The position numbers were made by a program, and so were the translations under genes. Below are positions 15,495-23,569 of a stretch of DNA of 64,000 bases, in pieces. The stretch is taken from contig NC_014221.1 in NCBI RefSeq assembly GCF_000092425.1, positions 1,555,001 to 1,619,000 of the forward strand, written 5' to 3'. The notes under the pieces are model-generated. The model searched no databases. It was not told the origin of the DNA and worked only from the letters and a program-made list of their open reading frames with translations. Origin of the DNA: Truepera radiovictrix DSM 17093. GTDB lineage: Bacteria; Deinococcota; Deinococci; Deinococcales; Trueperaceae. The number at the start of each line of letters is the position of its first letter. The first letter of the stretch is position 1.

Positions 15495-16430
15495 CTAAAA
15501 CCGCAGGTTGAACCCCGTCGACAGCTCCGCGTCGACGTTGTTCACCGGCGCAAAACCGTAAGACGTGACGAGTTGCACAAAGAGCCCCAAGCGCGGGGTG
15601 AGCAGGTACTCGGTGCCGAAAGGCGCCTCGAGAAGCCACGCGCCGCCGCTCGGGCGCACCGTGCCGCCGACGCCCAAACCGCCGTAGAGCTTGAGGTCTT
15701 CGCTGAGGAGGTCGGCGCGCGCGAGGGCGTCGAGGGCCAGGCGCAGCTCGCGGTTGCCGCCGTTAAAGGTCAGCCGCGCCGCCGGTCCGACGGGGCCGAT
15801 GAGGTTGTCGAAACCCGCCTGCACGCTCAAGTACACGTCGCCGGCGGTCGAGATGACGCCGGGGGAGATGCCGACATAAAAGGGGTGCGCTGGCGGCGCG
15901 CTAAACTGCACCTGCAGCTCCGGTAGGGGCGTCGCTACGGGGTCGCCGGCGCGCGCTTCGGCGGCTGGCGTCGGGATGGTCTGCTCGGCCTCCTGAGCGG
16001 TTTGGGGAGCGGCGCTCGCTGGCTGCGTAGACGCTTGGGCTTCGCGCAGAGCGGCCTCGAGCGCCGCGACGCGCGCCTCCAAGCGGCGGGTGGTCTCGAA
16101 TGTCTGCGCCTCCTGCGCGGCGCTCCCCGCCGCCGCTCCGGGGGGGACTGCCGCCTCGAGGCGCTCTAAAAGCCGCGCCGCGACGACCGCTAGCTCGTAG
16201 CGCGTCGCAGCGCGGGTGCCGTCAAAACGGCCGTCGGGGTAGCCGGTCAAGATGCCGAGCTCGGTGAGCGCGCGCACGGCGCGGTAGGCCCAGTGGGTGT
16301 CGGGCAGGTCGTAAAACGCTTCCGGCGCCGGTTGGGTGGCGCCCGTGGGGGTCTGCGCGGCCGCCAGCCCGGTGCAGAGCCCCACGGCGAGCGCCCAAGC
16401 GCTCAGGGTGCGGCGTAAGGGTCGTTTCAT
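15495..16430 (-). CDS. Secreted SLH-domain protein with predicted beta-barrel C-terminus
   Basis: 311 residues from ATG 16430, preceded by GGAGGTGGAG. Signal peptide of about 25 residues (Met-Lys-Arg-Pro-Leu-Arg-Arg, hydrophobic core, Ala-Ala-Gln). One S-layer homology domain at 38-90 (DTHWAYRAVRALTELGILTGYPDG). A coiled coil runs about 95-135 and an Ala/Pro/Glu linker to about 180. The last 120 residues alternate polar and hydrophobic residues and end Gly-Phe-Asn-Leu-Arg-Phe, as outer-membrane barrels do. In Deinococcota such proteins link the outer membrane to the cell wall through the SLH domain. It is shorter than the large SlpA-type proteins. Confidence 0.85.
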   Translation of the reverse strand: MKRPLRRTLSAWALAVGLCTGLAAAQTPTGATQPAPEAFYDLPDTHWAYRAVRALTELGILTGYPDGRFDGTRAATRYELAVVAARLLERLEAAVPPGAAAGSAAQEAQTFETTRRLEARVAALEAALREAQASTQPASAAPQTAQEAEQTIPTPAAEARAGDPVATPLPELQVQFSAPPAHPFYVGISPGVISTAGDVYLSVQAGFDNLIGPVGPAARLTFNGGNRELRLALDALARADLLSEDLKLYGGLGVGGTVRPSGGAWLLEAPFGTEYLLTPRLGLFVQLVTSYGFAPVNNVDAELSTGFNLRF

Positions 16431-16499
16431 CTCCACCTCCACCCCCAAGCCTACGCTAGGGGCGACGCGGCGGAGTGTGACGTGTTCTGTGGTCGCGGT

Positions 16500-16928
16500 T
16501 CAGGCGCTCGCGCGCGGTTCGGTGCCGTTTGTCGGGGCGTGCTGGTTGGGCGCGTGTAGCGGCAGCGGGCGCCGCGCGCCGACCCCTTGGTTCAGCCGGT
16601 GAAAGTGGGTAATAGCGTCCTCACCCTGCTCCCAGCAGAGGTAGACCACCTCGGCCCCCAAGCGGCTGGGGAAGTCGACCAAACCGCGCTCGAGGTCCTG
16701 GACAAAGACCCCCATGCGGTCGAGCTCCTGCTTCGTGGCGTAAGCCGCCGCCATCACGAACTTGAGCTCCTCGGCCGCCGCCTGGGCGCGCAAGCTCGTA
16801 GGGGGGAGCGACTGCAACTCGCTGCGGAGGGCCGCGATGTCGCGCACTGCCCCCTGCAGTTCGCGCAGCTTCTCGTCGACGACGGGCAGCAGGGCGGTCG
16901 CTTGCTCTTTGGTGAACAGTTTGTACAT
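16500..16928 (-). CDS. DUF2203 family protein
   Basis: 142 residues from ATG 16928, with AGGAAAGGACGGGAG upstream. It begins Lys-Leu-Phe-Thr-Lys-Glu-Gln-Ala and forms a helical hairpin. Then comes the family pattern: Gly-Val-Phe-Val-Gln-Asp-Leu (residues 73-79), GLVDFPSR, and EVVYLCWEQGE, then a His near the end of the core. Function of the family is unknown. The last 25 residues are Pro/Asn/Ala-rich and poorly conserved in kind. It is transcribed away from mgsA; a dyad (GCGTAC/GTACGC, 16951-16966) lies in its 5' leader. Confidence 0.85.
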   Translation of the reverse strand: MYKLFTKEQATALLPVVDEKLRELQGAVRDIAALRSELQSLPPTSLRAQAAAEELKFVMAAAYATKQELDRMGVFVQDLERGLVDFPSRLGAEVVYLCWEQGEDAITHFHRLNQGVGARRPLPLHAPNQHAPTNGTEPRASA

Positions 16929-17044
16929 GATGACTCCCGTCCTTTCCTTGCGTACCAGTGTACGCCATGATACCGGTTTGCGATGTCACCTTTCACACAA
17001 AATCTTAGCGCCCTATTGTCAAGGTTAAGGGAGCGTGAAGGTGA

Positions 17045-17050
17045 TAAGCT
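17045..17050 (+). promoter_or_regulatory. -10 element TAAGCT of the leaderless mgsA promoter
   Basis: TAAGCT ends 6 nt before GTG 17057. A TTGTCA lies 23 nt further upstream, too far for a standard -35. Confidence 0.55.
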
Positions 17051-17056
17051 GGGGCG

Positions 17057-18376
17057 GTGACCGACCCGAGCCGCTCTCTTATCCCCCTTGCCGAGCGCGT
17101 TCGCCCGCGGCAGCTGCACGAGATCGTTGGGCAGCGCCACCTGCTAGGGCCCGGAAAACCGCTCGCGGTGATGGCCACGGGGCGCCTCCGTTCGCTCCTG
17201 CTGTGGGGGCCGCCGGGGGTCGGCAAAACCACGCTGGCGCGGCTTCTAGCCGAGAGCAGCGGGGCGCACTTCGTGGGGCTCTCCGCGGTGACCGCTGGGG
17301 TCAAGGAGGTGCGCGCCGTCGCCGCCGAGGCGGCCGAGCGGCGCGCGCAGGGGGGGCAGACGCTCCTCTTTCTGGACGAGGTGCACCGCTTTAACAAGGC
17401 GCAGCAGGACCTGCTCTTGCCCTTCGTCGAGGACGGCACCCTGACCTTGATCGGGGCGACCACCGAAAACCCGTCTTTCGAGGTGACCGGCGCGCTCCGC
17501 TCGCGCCTGCAGCTTTTTGTCCTGGAGCCCCTGACGCAGGAGGAGGTGCGGACGCTGCTCACGCGCGCGCTTACGCACCCCGAGGGCTTCGGGGGGGCGC
17601 TCGAGGTCACCGCGGAGGCGCTCGGCGCGCTCGCGGCGTGGGCGCTCGGCGACGGCCGCCGAGCGCTCGCCGCCCTCGAGGCGGCCGCTGCGTACGCCCA
17701 CGAGGGGCGTCTGGCGCTCCCCGGTGTGCGCGCCGCCCTGCAGGCCAAGGGGCTCGAGCTCGACAAAGGGGGGGAGCACTTCTACAACCTCACGAGCGCC
17801 CTGCATAAAGCCGTGCGCGGCTGCGACCCCGACGCGGCCCTCTACTGGCTCGCGCGCCTGCTCGCGGGCGGCGCCGACCCCCTCTACGTCGCGCGGCGGC
17901 TCGTGCGCGTCGCCTCCGAGGACGTGGGGCTGGCTGACCCCAACGCCTTGCGCCTCGCGCTCGCGGCGCGCGACGCCGTGCAGTTTTTGGGCCAACCCGA
18001 GGGGGAGCTGGCGCTCGCCGAGGCGGCCGTCTACCTGGCGCTGGCGCCCAAATCGAACGCGGTGTACACCGCCTGGAAGCGGGCGCGCGCGGAAGCCGAG
18101 CGCCACGGCGAGGCGCCCGTGCCGCTGCACCTGCGCAACGCCCCGACCGCCACCATGAGAGCGCTCGGTTACGGCGCGGACTACCGCTACCTGTTCGACG
18201 ACCCGGAGGGGAGCTTTCGCCAGACCTACCTCCCCGAAGGGGTCGCCGGGGGCTACTACACCGCCGACGGTGAGGGTTGGGAGGCGCGGGTGCGCGAGCG
18301 CCTGGCGGCTTTTGCCGAGCGGCGCGCGGCGGCGCGGCAGAAAGCGCCAGAGGGCCAGAAAGGAGGGGCGCCGTGA
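17057..18376 (+). CDS. rarA: Replication-associated recombination ATPase MgsA/RarA
   Basis: 439 residues from GTG 17057. AAA+ ATPase of the clamp-loader clade that acts at stalled replication forks. Opening [17 protein letters not shown] is typical. Walker [10 protein letters not shown] at 51-59; Walker [16 protein letters not shown] near 105; sensor 1 [12 protein letters not shown] near 130; arginine finger region ALRSRLQLF near 145. The C-terminal half has the oligomerisation domain with [10 protein letters not shown] and the conserved NAPT and Gly-Tyr-Gly-Ala-Asp-Tyr-Arg-Tyr end. Length is normal. The stop overlaps the ackA start (GTGA). Confidence 0.95.
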   Translation: MTDPSRSLIPLAERVRPRQLHEIVGQRHLLGPGKPLAVMATGRLRSLLLWGPPGVGKTTLARLLAESSGAHFVGLSAVTAGVKEVRAVAAEAAERRAQGGQTLLFLDEVHRFNKAQQDLLLPFVEDGTLTLIGATTENPSFEVTGALRSRLQLFVLEPLTQEEVRTLLTRALTHPEGFGGALEVTAEALGALAAWALGDGRRALAALEAAAAYAHEGRLALPGVRAALQAKGLELDKGGEHFYNLTSALHKAVRGCDPDAALYWLARLLAGGADPLYVARRLVRVASEDVGLADPNALRLALAARDAVQFLGQPEGELALAEAAVYLALAPKSNAVYTAWKRARAEAERHGEAPVPLHLRNAPTATMRALGYGADYRYLFDDPEGSFRQTYLPEGVAGGYYTADGEGWEARVRERLAAFAERRAAARQKAPEGQKGGAP

Positions 18377-19530
18377 CCGCCCCCTTGCCGCCCGTGTTGG
18401 TGGTCAACGCGGGCAGTTCGTCTCTCAAGGTCAAGCTGCTGCCGCAGGGCCACGCGTTTCTGGTCGAGCGGATCGGCGGCGACGTCGCGGGGTCCTCGAG
18501 CCTGGGCGCGTTGCCCGTCACCGGCGTGCGGGACCACGCGGACGCGCTCCGGGCCTGCTTGGAGCTTTTGGGGGCTTATGTGCCGCTCGCGGAGGTGCGG
18601 GCTGTCGGGCACCGCGTGGTCCACGGCGGCGAGCGCTACACCGCGCCCGTGGTGGTCGACGAGGGGGTGCTGGCGGACTTGGAGGGGTTGTCGCACCTCG
18701 CGCCGCTGCACAACCCGCCCAACTTAGAGGGCATCCGCGCCGCGCGCGCCCTTCTGGACGTGCCGCAGGTCGCCGTGTTCGACACCGCCTTTCACGCCAG
18801 CTTGCCGCCGCACGCCTACCTCTACGGGCTGCCGCGCTCGCTGTACGAGGCGCGTGGCGTGCGCCGCTACGGCTTCCACGGCCCCTCGCACGACTTTGTC
18901 ACGCGCCGCGCGGCCGAAGTGTTGGGCCGAGCGCGCGCGTCACTCAAGCTCGTCTCGCTCCACCTCGGCAACGGCGCCTCGGCGGCGGCGGTCTCGGGGG
19001 GGCGTTCGGTCGACACCACGATGGGGATGACGCCCTTAGCGGGGCTCGTCATGGGGACGCGCGCGGGCGACGTCGACCCGGGGGTGCTGCTCTACCTGCT
19101 AGAGGGTGGGATGAGCGTCGCCGAGCTGAGCGAGCTGCTCAACAAACGCTCGGGGCTGCTGGGCCTTTCCGGCGTCTCGAACGACATGCGCGACGTGGCG
19201 CGCGCCGCTGCCGAGGGCGACGCGGCGGCCGCCGAAGCGGTGGCGGTGTTTTGCTACCGCGTGCGCCTCGCGGTGGGGGCCCTCACCGCGGCGATGGGCG
19301 GCCTCGACGCCGTCATCTTTACGGGGGGCATCGGCCAGCACGACGCGGCGGTGCGGGCGCGGTCGTTAGCGGGGCTCGAGGTGTTGGGCATCGAGCTCGA
19401 CGCGGCGCGCAACGACGCCCACGAGACGCGCATCAGCGCCGACGGCTCGAGGGTGGCGGTGCTGGTGATCGCCACCGACGAGGAGCGGATGATCGCCGAG
19501 GCCGCTGTGGCGGTGTTGGGGCTCGCTTAG
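18373..19530 (+). CDS. ackA: Acetate kinase
   Basis: 385 residues from GTG 18373. Interconverts acetyl phosphate plus ADP with acetate plus ATP. ASKHA-fold motifs: [14 protein letters not shown] (8-21) for phosphate binding, [12 protein letters not shown] near 80, FDTAFHAS near 138, [12 protein letters not shown] near 168, [11 protein letters not shown] near 197 and FTGGIGQHD near 317. Length is at the lower end of the family. No pta gene is adjacent; translational coupling to the mgsA gene probably reflects compact packing. Confidence 0.95.
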   Translation: MTAPLPPVLVVNAGSSSLKVKLLPQGHAFLVERIGGDVAGSSSLGALPVTGVRDHADALRACLELLGAYVPLAEVRAVGHRVVHGGERYTAPVVVDEGVLADLEGLSHLAPLHNPPNLEGIRAARALLDVPQVAVFDTAFHASLPPHAYLYGLPRSLYEARGVRRYGFHGPSHDFVTRRAAEVLGRARASLKLVSLHLGNGASAAAVSGGRSVDTTMGMTPLAGLVMGTRAGDVDPGVLLYLLEGGMSVAELSELLNKRSGLLGLSGVSNDMRDVARAAAEGDAAAAEAVAVFCYRVRLAVGALTAAMGGLDAVIFTGGIGQHDAAVRARSLAGLEVLGIELDAARNDAHETRISADGSRVAVLVIATDEERMIAEAAVAVLGLA

Positions 19531-19582
19531 CCGCGCCCGCCGGGCCTCTGGGCGACCAACCGTGACGCGCTCGTGGACCGTT

Positions 19583-20353
19583 CTAGCGCAGCCCGAGAGC
19601 CCGCAGGCTCCGCCGCGCGGAGCCGTACGCCTCGTCGCGGCGCCGCGTAAGCCACGTCAGCGCGCCCGGTTGTGGGCGCGACAGCGAGGCGACGAGCGCT
19701 TCGGGGGTGGTCCACGGGGTGACCTCGAGGCGCGGTAGCGCGGTGAGGTCGTCGCGCGCCGTGGCGAGGCGGCGCCCGACCGCGCAGGCGGCGCGGTAGC
19801 CCGCAGCGCGCACGAGCCGCTGCGTCTCGGCGCGGTGGTGCCCGAAAGGGTAGGCGAAGGTCTCGACGGCCGCGCCCAGCAGCGCCTCGAGGTCGCGCTT
19901 GGAGCCTTCGATTTCGTCCCTGGCCGCGCCCTGCGGCAGCTCGTCGAGGTGCGCATGGGTGCGGCTGTGCGCGGCGATCTCGAAGCCGCACGCGTGCAGT
20001 CCGGTGAGGTCTCGGGGTCCGAGGACGGCCAGGGCCGCGCCACCCCCCGGCAACCACGCCGCCTTCTTTCCCACGAAGGCGGTCGGGACGAAGATCGTCG
20101 CCGGAAAACCGTACTGCATCAACGCTGGCACGGCGTCCTCTAGAAGGTGCTCGAAGGCGTCGTCGAAGGTGATCACCACCGGGCGCTCGGGGGGGTGGGT
20201 GCGGTGTAGGAGGTCGCGGAGGGTCATAGGGTGGTAGCCCGCCGCGCAAAGTGCGCCGAGCTGCTCCCGAAAGAGACCGGGGGGGACGAAAAACCGCTCG
20301 AGCGCGCTGACGTCGGTGCGGCCCACGCCGTGGTACATGAGGATGGGATACAT
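19583..20353 (-). CDS. Polysaccharide deacetylase family protein
   Basis: 256 residues. NodB-type (CE4) domain: ILMYHGVG at 4-11, VVITFDDAFEH near 60 (metal Asp pair), FVPTAF, then EIAAHSRTHAHLDEL near 125 with the His-x-x-x-His motif, and YPFGHH near 168. These enzymes remove acetyl groups from sugar polymers such as peptidoglycan or exopolysaccharide. No signal peptide is visible, so the substrate could be a lipid-linked precursor. It lies 33 nt downstream of a glycosyltransferase in the same direction. Confidence 0.88.
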   Translation of the reverse strand: MYPILMYHGVGRTDVSALERFFVPPGLFREQLGALCAAGYHPMTLRDLLHRTHPPERPVVITFDDAFEHLLEDAVPALMQYGFPATIFVPTAFVGKKAAWLPGGGAALAVLGPRDLTGLHACGFEIAAHSRTHAHLDELPQGAARDEIEGSKRDLEALLGAAVETFAYPFGHHRAETQRLVRAAGYRAACAVGRRLATARDDLTALPRLEVTPWTTPEALVASLSRPQPGALTWLTRRRDEAYGSARRSLRALGLR

Positions 20354-20386
20354 CGGGGTTCCTTGGGAATGGGGGCGCTCGGGGCG

Positions 20387-21382
20387 CTACCGTCGGCGCC
20401 GCGCCTCGAGGGTGTCGAGCGCGTAGCCGAAAAGGGCGCCGCCGAGGCCGACCGTTCGGAGCAGCAGGCGCTGGGCCGCCCAGCGGTCGCGCTTAAGGAG
20501 CCGCGCGGCGTCGCCGGCGAAGGCCTGGGGCAGCACGCGAAGGAGGTAGCGCTGTTCGCTGCGCAGGGCGAGCGCGCTCCGGGTCGCGCGCCGCATCCGC
20601 GCCTTTGAACGGCCCTCTCCGAGGCAGCGGCGCCAGAGGTAGGTGGCGCTCAGGCGCGTCTGCGGTACGTGGTGGTGGATCACGGCCGCCGGGTCGTAGA
20701 TGAAGCGGCCGCCGGGGATCCGCTCCTGGGCCAGGATGCAGAGCTCGGTCTCCTCACAGCCGTAGAGCTCGGTCGCGGTGCGTCCCGTCCCCTCGCGAAA
20801 GCCGCCCACGGTGTCGAGCACGCTTTTGCGCACCACCATGCAACCGCCGAAAAGGTTGCGCACCGGACCGGGGCGCTCGGGCAGCCCCGTGTAGGAGCAC
20901 CCGAGCGCCCACAAAAATTCGGGTGGAAAACCCTGGGCGAGCGCCTCACGCCAGGAGGGTTTGACGTAGCCGCCGGCGCCGAGCACGCGCGGGTCGCTGA
21001 ACCAGCGGCTGAGCCGCGCGAGCCACTCGGGTTCGGCGACCGCGTCGTCGTCCAAAAAACCCACGAGTTCGCCGCGCGCGAGCGCGCTGCCGGTGTTGCG
21101 CGCCCCCGACAACCCCCTACCGTAGCGGTTGGCGACGACCGTGACGCCCGGCCAGGGCTTCTGCTCGAGCCTCGCGAGCAGCTCCGGCGCGTGATCGACC
21201 ACGACGATGATCTCGAAGGCGCGCTGGCGCTGCTGCAAAAGCGACGCGACGGCGCGCTCGAGCCACTCGAGCCGCTCGGCGGTGTAGGTGCAGATGACCA
21301 CGGAGGTTCTCAGCGTGCTGGTATCCAAGGGGCTGGTATCGGGGGGGCTGTGGGCGGGCGCGGTGCTGCTTAGCGGTTCCAT
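20387..21382 (-). CDS. Family 2 glycosyltransferase
   Basis: 331 residues; start preceded by GGAGGG. A Ser/Thr/Pro-rich leader of 25 residues leads into a GT-A fold: SVVICTYTAERLEWLERAVASL, a strand ending VVVDHAP, and the nucleotide/metal site GFLDDDAVAEPEWL near residue 113. Then Gly-Gly-x-x-x and the ELYGCEETELC acceptor region near 205. The C-terminus has a weakly hydrophobic helix. Likely transfers a sugar to a cell-surface polysaccharide, with the deacetylase downstream acting on the same product; that link is inferred from position. Confidence 0.87.
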   Translation of the reverse strand: MEPLSSTAPAHSPPDTSPLDTSTLRTSVVICTYTAERLEWLERAVASLLQQRQRAFEIIVVVDHAPELLARLEQKPWPGVTVVANRYGRGLSGARNTGSALARGELVGFLDDDAVAEPEWLARLSRWFSDPRVLGAGGYVKPSWREALAQGFPPEFLWALGCSYTGLPERPGPVRNLFGGCMVVRKSVLDTVGGFREGTGRTATELYGCEETELCILAQERIPGGRFIYDPAAVIHHHVPQTRLSATYLWRRCLGEGRSKARMRRATRSALALRSEQRYLLRVLPQAFAGDAARLLKRDRWAAQRLLLRTVGLGGALFGYALDTLEARRRR

Positions 21383-21823
21383 GGGGGGCGACCCTCCTTC
21401 AGGGTGTGGCGCTTACAGAGGCGGTGACGACACCCGCGTAACGGCCGAGGTGCGCGCTACCCGGGAGTGGTCGGAGCTGTCTGAGAGGCTCAGGGGACCC
21501 GCGCCCAAACTCGAGTCCCCATCCGGGTGAGCGGCGTGGGGCACGGGCGACTGCAGGGGTCCGTCGGTCCGGAGCGCGCGGCGAGAACGTCTCACGTCCC
21601 AACGAGGATAAGGGCTGAGCGTTACGGCGGCGTTCCTGCGCCCCGCCCACGGGGGCGCGGAGGTGCTGATGGGTAAGGAGCTGCCGGAGCGTGCGGTTCG
21701 TAGGCTGCTCGGCGCCGCTACGCTCGGGGGCGCCCCCTTTCCGCGACCGCGCGGTTGGGCGTGACGTGGGCGTGAGGGGTGTAGGCAGCGCGCCCGCCCT
21801 AGGGGGCGTGATAGCGTACCCCT
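21383..21823. other. Intergenic region, 441 bp, with GC-rich dyads
   Basis: No convincing gene, tRNA or repeat family was found. Two dyads stand out: GCGCCCC/GGGGCGC (21638-21658) and the perfect palindrome GGGGGCGCCCCC (21726-21737). TAGCGT at 21812-21817 lies 6 nt before ATG 21824 and may be the -10 element of the ROK gene. Short open frames here look like chance. Confidence 0.5.
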
Positions 21824-22744
21824 ATGACGAGTACGACCCTCGGCCTCGACCTGGGAGGCACCAAAATCGCCGCCGCGGTGGTTTCGCGAGGTGAGATCCT
21901 GAGCCGCACGCAGCTCCCGACCCCGCGCACCGGTTACGAGGCCGTTTTAGGCGCCCTCGAGACGGCCGCGCGGGAGCTCCTCGCGGAGCACCCCGAGGTC
22001 GAGCGCGTCGGTCTCGGGTCGCCCGGCCCCCTCGACATCGCCGCGGGGCGGGTGATCTTCGCCCCCAACATCCCGGGGATGGAGCAGGCGCCCGTCGCGC
22101 GCGACCTCAGCGCGCGGCTCGGGCTCCCCGTGGTGCTCGAAAACGACGCCAACGCCGCCGGGTACGCCGAACACCTCTACGGCGCGGCGCAGGCGCTCGA
22201 GAGCAGCATCTACGTCACCATCTCGACGGGTATCGGCGGCGGCGTGTTCGTCGGCGAGCGCGTGATCCGCGGGGTGCACGGGGTCGCGGGCGAGGTCGGC
22301 CACATGACCCTGCTCCCCGGCGGGCCCCTCTGCGGCTGCGGCCAGCACGGTTGCTGGGAGGCGCTCGCGGCGGGGCGGGCGGTCGCGCGCGACGCTTCGC
22401 ACGCCTACGGCTTTGCGCTCACGACCGCGCAGGTCTTCGACCGCGCCCGGGCGGGGGAGCGCCTGGCGCTGCGCGTCGTGGAGAACGCGGCCTACTACAC
22501 GGGCCTGGCGCTCGCGAACCTGCTCAAGGCCTTTGAACCGGACGGCTTTGTCATCGGCGGTGGGATGGCGCAGGCAGGGGCGTTTTACCTCGACAAGGTG
22601 CAAGCCGCTGCCGACCGCTTTACCGAGGGGTTCCCGAGCGTCAAGCTCTTCCCCGCAGCCCTCGGGACCGACGCCGGGGTGATCGGCGCGGCGAGCGTCG
22701 CGGCGCAGCAGCTGTCGCAGAGCACGCCCCTCGCCCCCCTCTAG
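21824..22744 (+). CDS. ROK-family sugar kinase (glucokinase-like)
   Basis: 306 residues. ATP site LGLDLGGTKIAAAV at 6-19; second phosphate motif GLGSPGPLD near 64; catalytic Asp in VLENDANAAGYAEHLYG near 107; ISTGIGGGVF near 136. ROK zinc motif GHMTLLPGGPLCGCGQHGCWE near 163 with its three Cys and His. No DNA-binding N-terminus, so it is a kinase and not a repressor. Glucose is the usual substrate; others in the family use N-acetylmannosamine or fructose. An insertion sequence lies exactly at its stop codon. Confidence 0.92.
   Translation: MTSTTLGLDLGGTKIAAAVVSRGEILSRTQLPTPRTGYEAVLGALETAARELLAEHPEVERVGLGSPGPLDIAAGRVIFAPNIPGMEQAPVARDLSARLGLPVVLENDANAAGYAEHLYGAAQALESSIYVTISTGIGGGVFVGERVIRGVHGVAGEVGHMTLLPGGPLCGCGQHGCWEALAAGRAVARDASHAYGFALTTAQVFDRARAGERLALRVVENAAYYTGLALANLLKAFEPDGFVIGGGMAQAGAFYLDKVQAAADRFTEGFPSVKLFPAALGTDAGVIGAASVAAQQLSQSTPLAPL
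22741..22744. repeat. Target-site duplication CTAG, left copy
   Basis: CTAG occurs directly on both sides of the element (22741-22744 and 23562-23565). TA alone is an alternative 2-bp duplication if the repeat is read as starting GG. The left copy contains the TAG stop of the ROK gene. Confidence 0.65.
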
Positions 22745-22786
22745 GTTCTGTTGACACTTTAACGAGCGTAGATGCTAGAAATAGGT

Positions 22787-23182
22787 ATGAGCACGGTAGA
22801 ACTCAGGCAAGACCAGTGGCGAAAAATCCTCAAGTTTCTACGCGAGCACCCTCGGGTACATGTGGGCAAAGCGCGTAAGTGCAAACGCTTTATCGAGGCT
22901 GTGATGTGGATGGACCGCAGCGGCGCACAGTGGCGCTTGTTGCCAGAGAAGTATGGCAGTTGGAACAGCGTCTACAAACGCTTTGACCGCTGGAGCGAGC
23001 GGGGAGTCTGGCATGAGATGTTCGAGCATTTTGCCGCCGACCCCGATATGGAAAGCGTAATGATTGACAGCTCAGTGATTCGCGCACATGCTTGTGCTGC
23101 GGGCGCACCCAAAGTAAAAGGGGGCAAGAAGCGCAAGCCCTCGGTTACAGCAGAGGTGGGTTCAGCAGCAAGATTCACGTAA
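22787..23182 (+). CDS. IS5-family transposase, N-terminal frame (orfA)
   Basis: 131 residues from ATG 22787; an ATG at 22772 would add five. The N-terminal DUF4096-like helix-turn-helix region contains Phe-Ile-Glu-Ala-Val-Met-Trp, Gly-Ala-Gln-Trp-Arg-Leu-Leu-Pro and Tyr-Gly-Ser-Trp-Asn-Ser-Val-Tyr-Lys-Arg-Phe. The first catalytic Asp is in MIDSSVIRAH near residue 98. The conserved sequence then leaves this frame at about 23116-23125 and continues in the -1 frame, so this product alone lacks the rest of the DDE site. Confidence 0.88.
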   Translation: MSTVELRQDQWRKILKFLREHPRVHVGKARKCKRFIEAVMWMDRSGAQWRLLPEKYGSWNSVYKRFDRWSERGVWHEMFEHFAADPDMESVMIDSSVIRAHACAAGAPKVKGGKKRKPSVTAEVGSAARFT

Positions 23183-23547
23183 CCGTCGATGCTTTGGGCA
23201 ATCCTTTGCGTCTCTTGCTCACGGCAGGTCAAGCGCACGAGGCACCTCACGCTGAGGCCTTGCTGACGGGGTACGAAGCCGACTTCGTTCTTGGCGACAG
23301 AGGCTACGACGCCGAACACATCCGCACCACTATCGCCGAGAACGGAGCACAAGCGGTTATTCCACCCAGGTCAAATCGCAAAGACCCCAGCGCGTATGAC
23401 CCGGAGCTTTACAAAGAACGCCACCTCATCGAATGTTTCATTGGCAAGCTGAAACACTACAGACGTTGCTTCTCGCGCTTCGACAAGCTCGCTCGCAATT
23501 ACCTCAGTTTCCTCCATTTTGCCTCTACCCTCATCTGGCTACGGTGA
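23092..23547 (+). CDS. IS5-family transposase, C-terminal frame (orfB)
   Basis: The -1 frame carries GYSRGGFSSKIHV, then the second Asp in LGDRGYDAEHI and the catalytic Glu region IECFIGKLKHYRR. The ATG at 23092 is open but probably not used. A fusion with orfA by -1 slippage near AAAAGGGGGC (23116-23125) would restore a normal transposase. The heptamer is not a strict X-XXY-YYZ site, so a plain 1-nt loss in a once-intact gene is equally possible. Confidence 0.82.
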   Translation: MCCGRTQSKRGQEAQALGYSRGGFSSKIHVTVDALGNPLRLLLTAGQAHEAPHAEALLTGYEADFVLGDRGYDAEHIRTTIAENGAQAVIPPRSNRKDPSAYDPELYKERHLIECFIGKLKHYRRCFSRFDKLARNYLSFLHFASTLIWLR

Positions 23548-23569
23548 AACGTCAACAGAACCTAGCGCC

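Larger units (their letters stand above)
22745..23561 (+). mobile_element. IS5-family insertion sequence, 817 bp
   Basis: Terminal inverted repeats GTTCTGTTGAC are exact over 11 bp and continue imperfectly for about 20 bp. The element carries a DDE transposase split in two overlapping frames. Length and frameshift layout fit the IS427-like group of the IS5 family. It sits between the stop codons of two convergent genes and interrupts neither. GC content is far below the flanks, which suggests recent arrival. Confidence 0.9.

Noticed and set aside
18270-19565. 431-residue plus-strand frame
   Set aside because: Shadow of ackA; Arg/Gly/Ala-rich with no motif, whereas the ackA frame has all family signatures.
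21383-21823. tRNA or riboswitch in the long gap before the ROK gene
   Set aside because: No T-loop motif or known aptamer core could be found; only short GC dyads.
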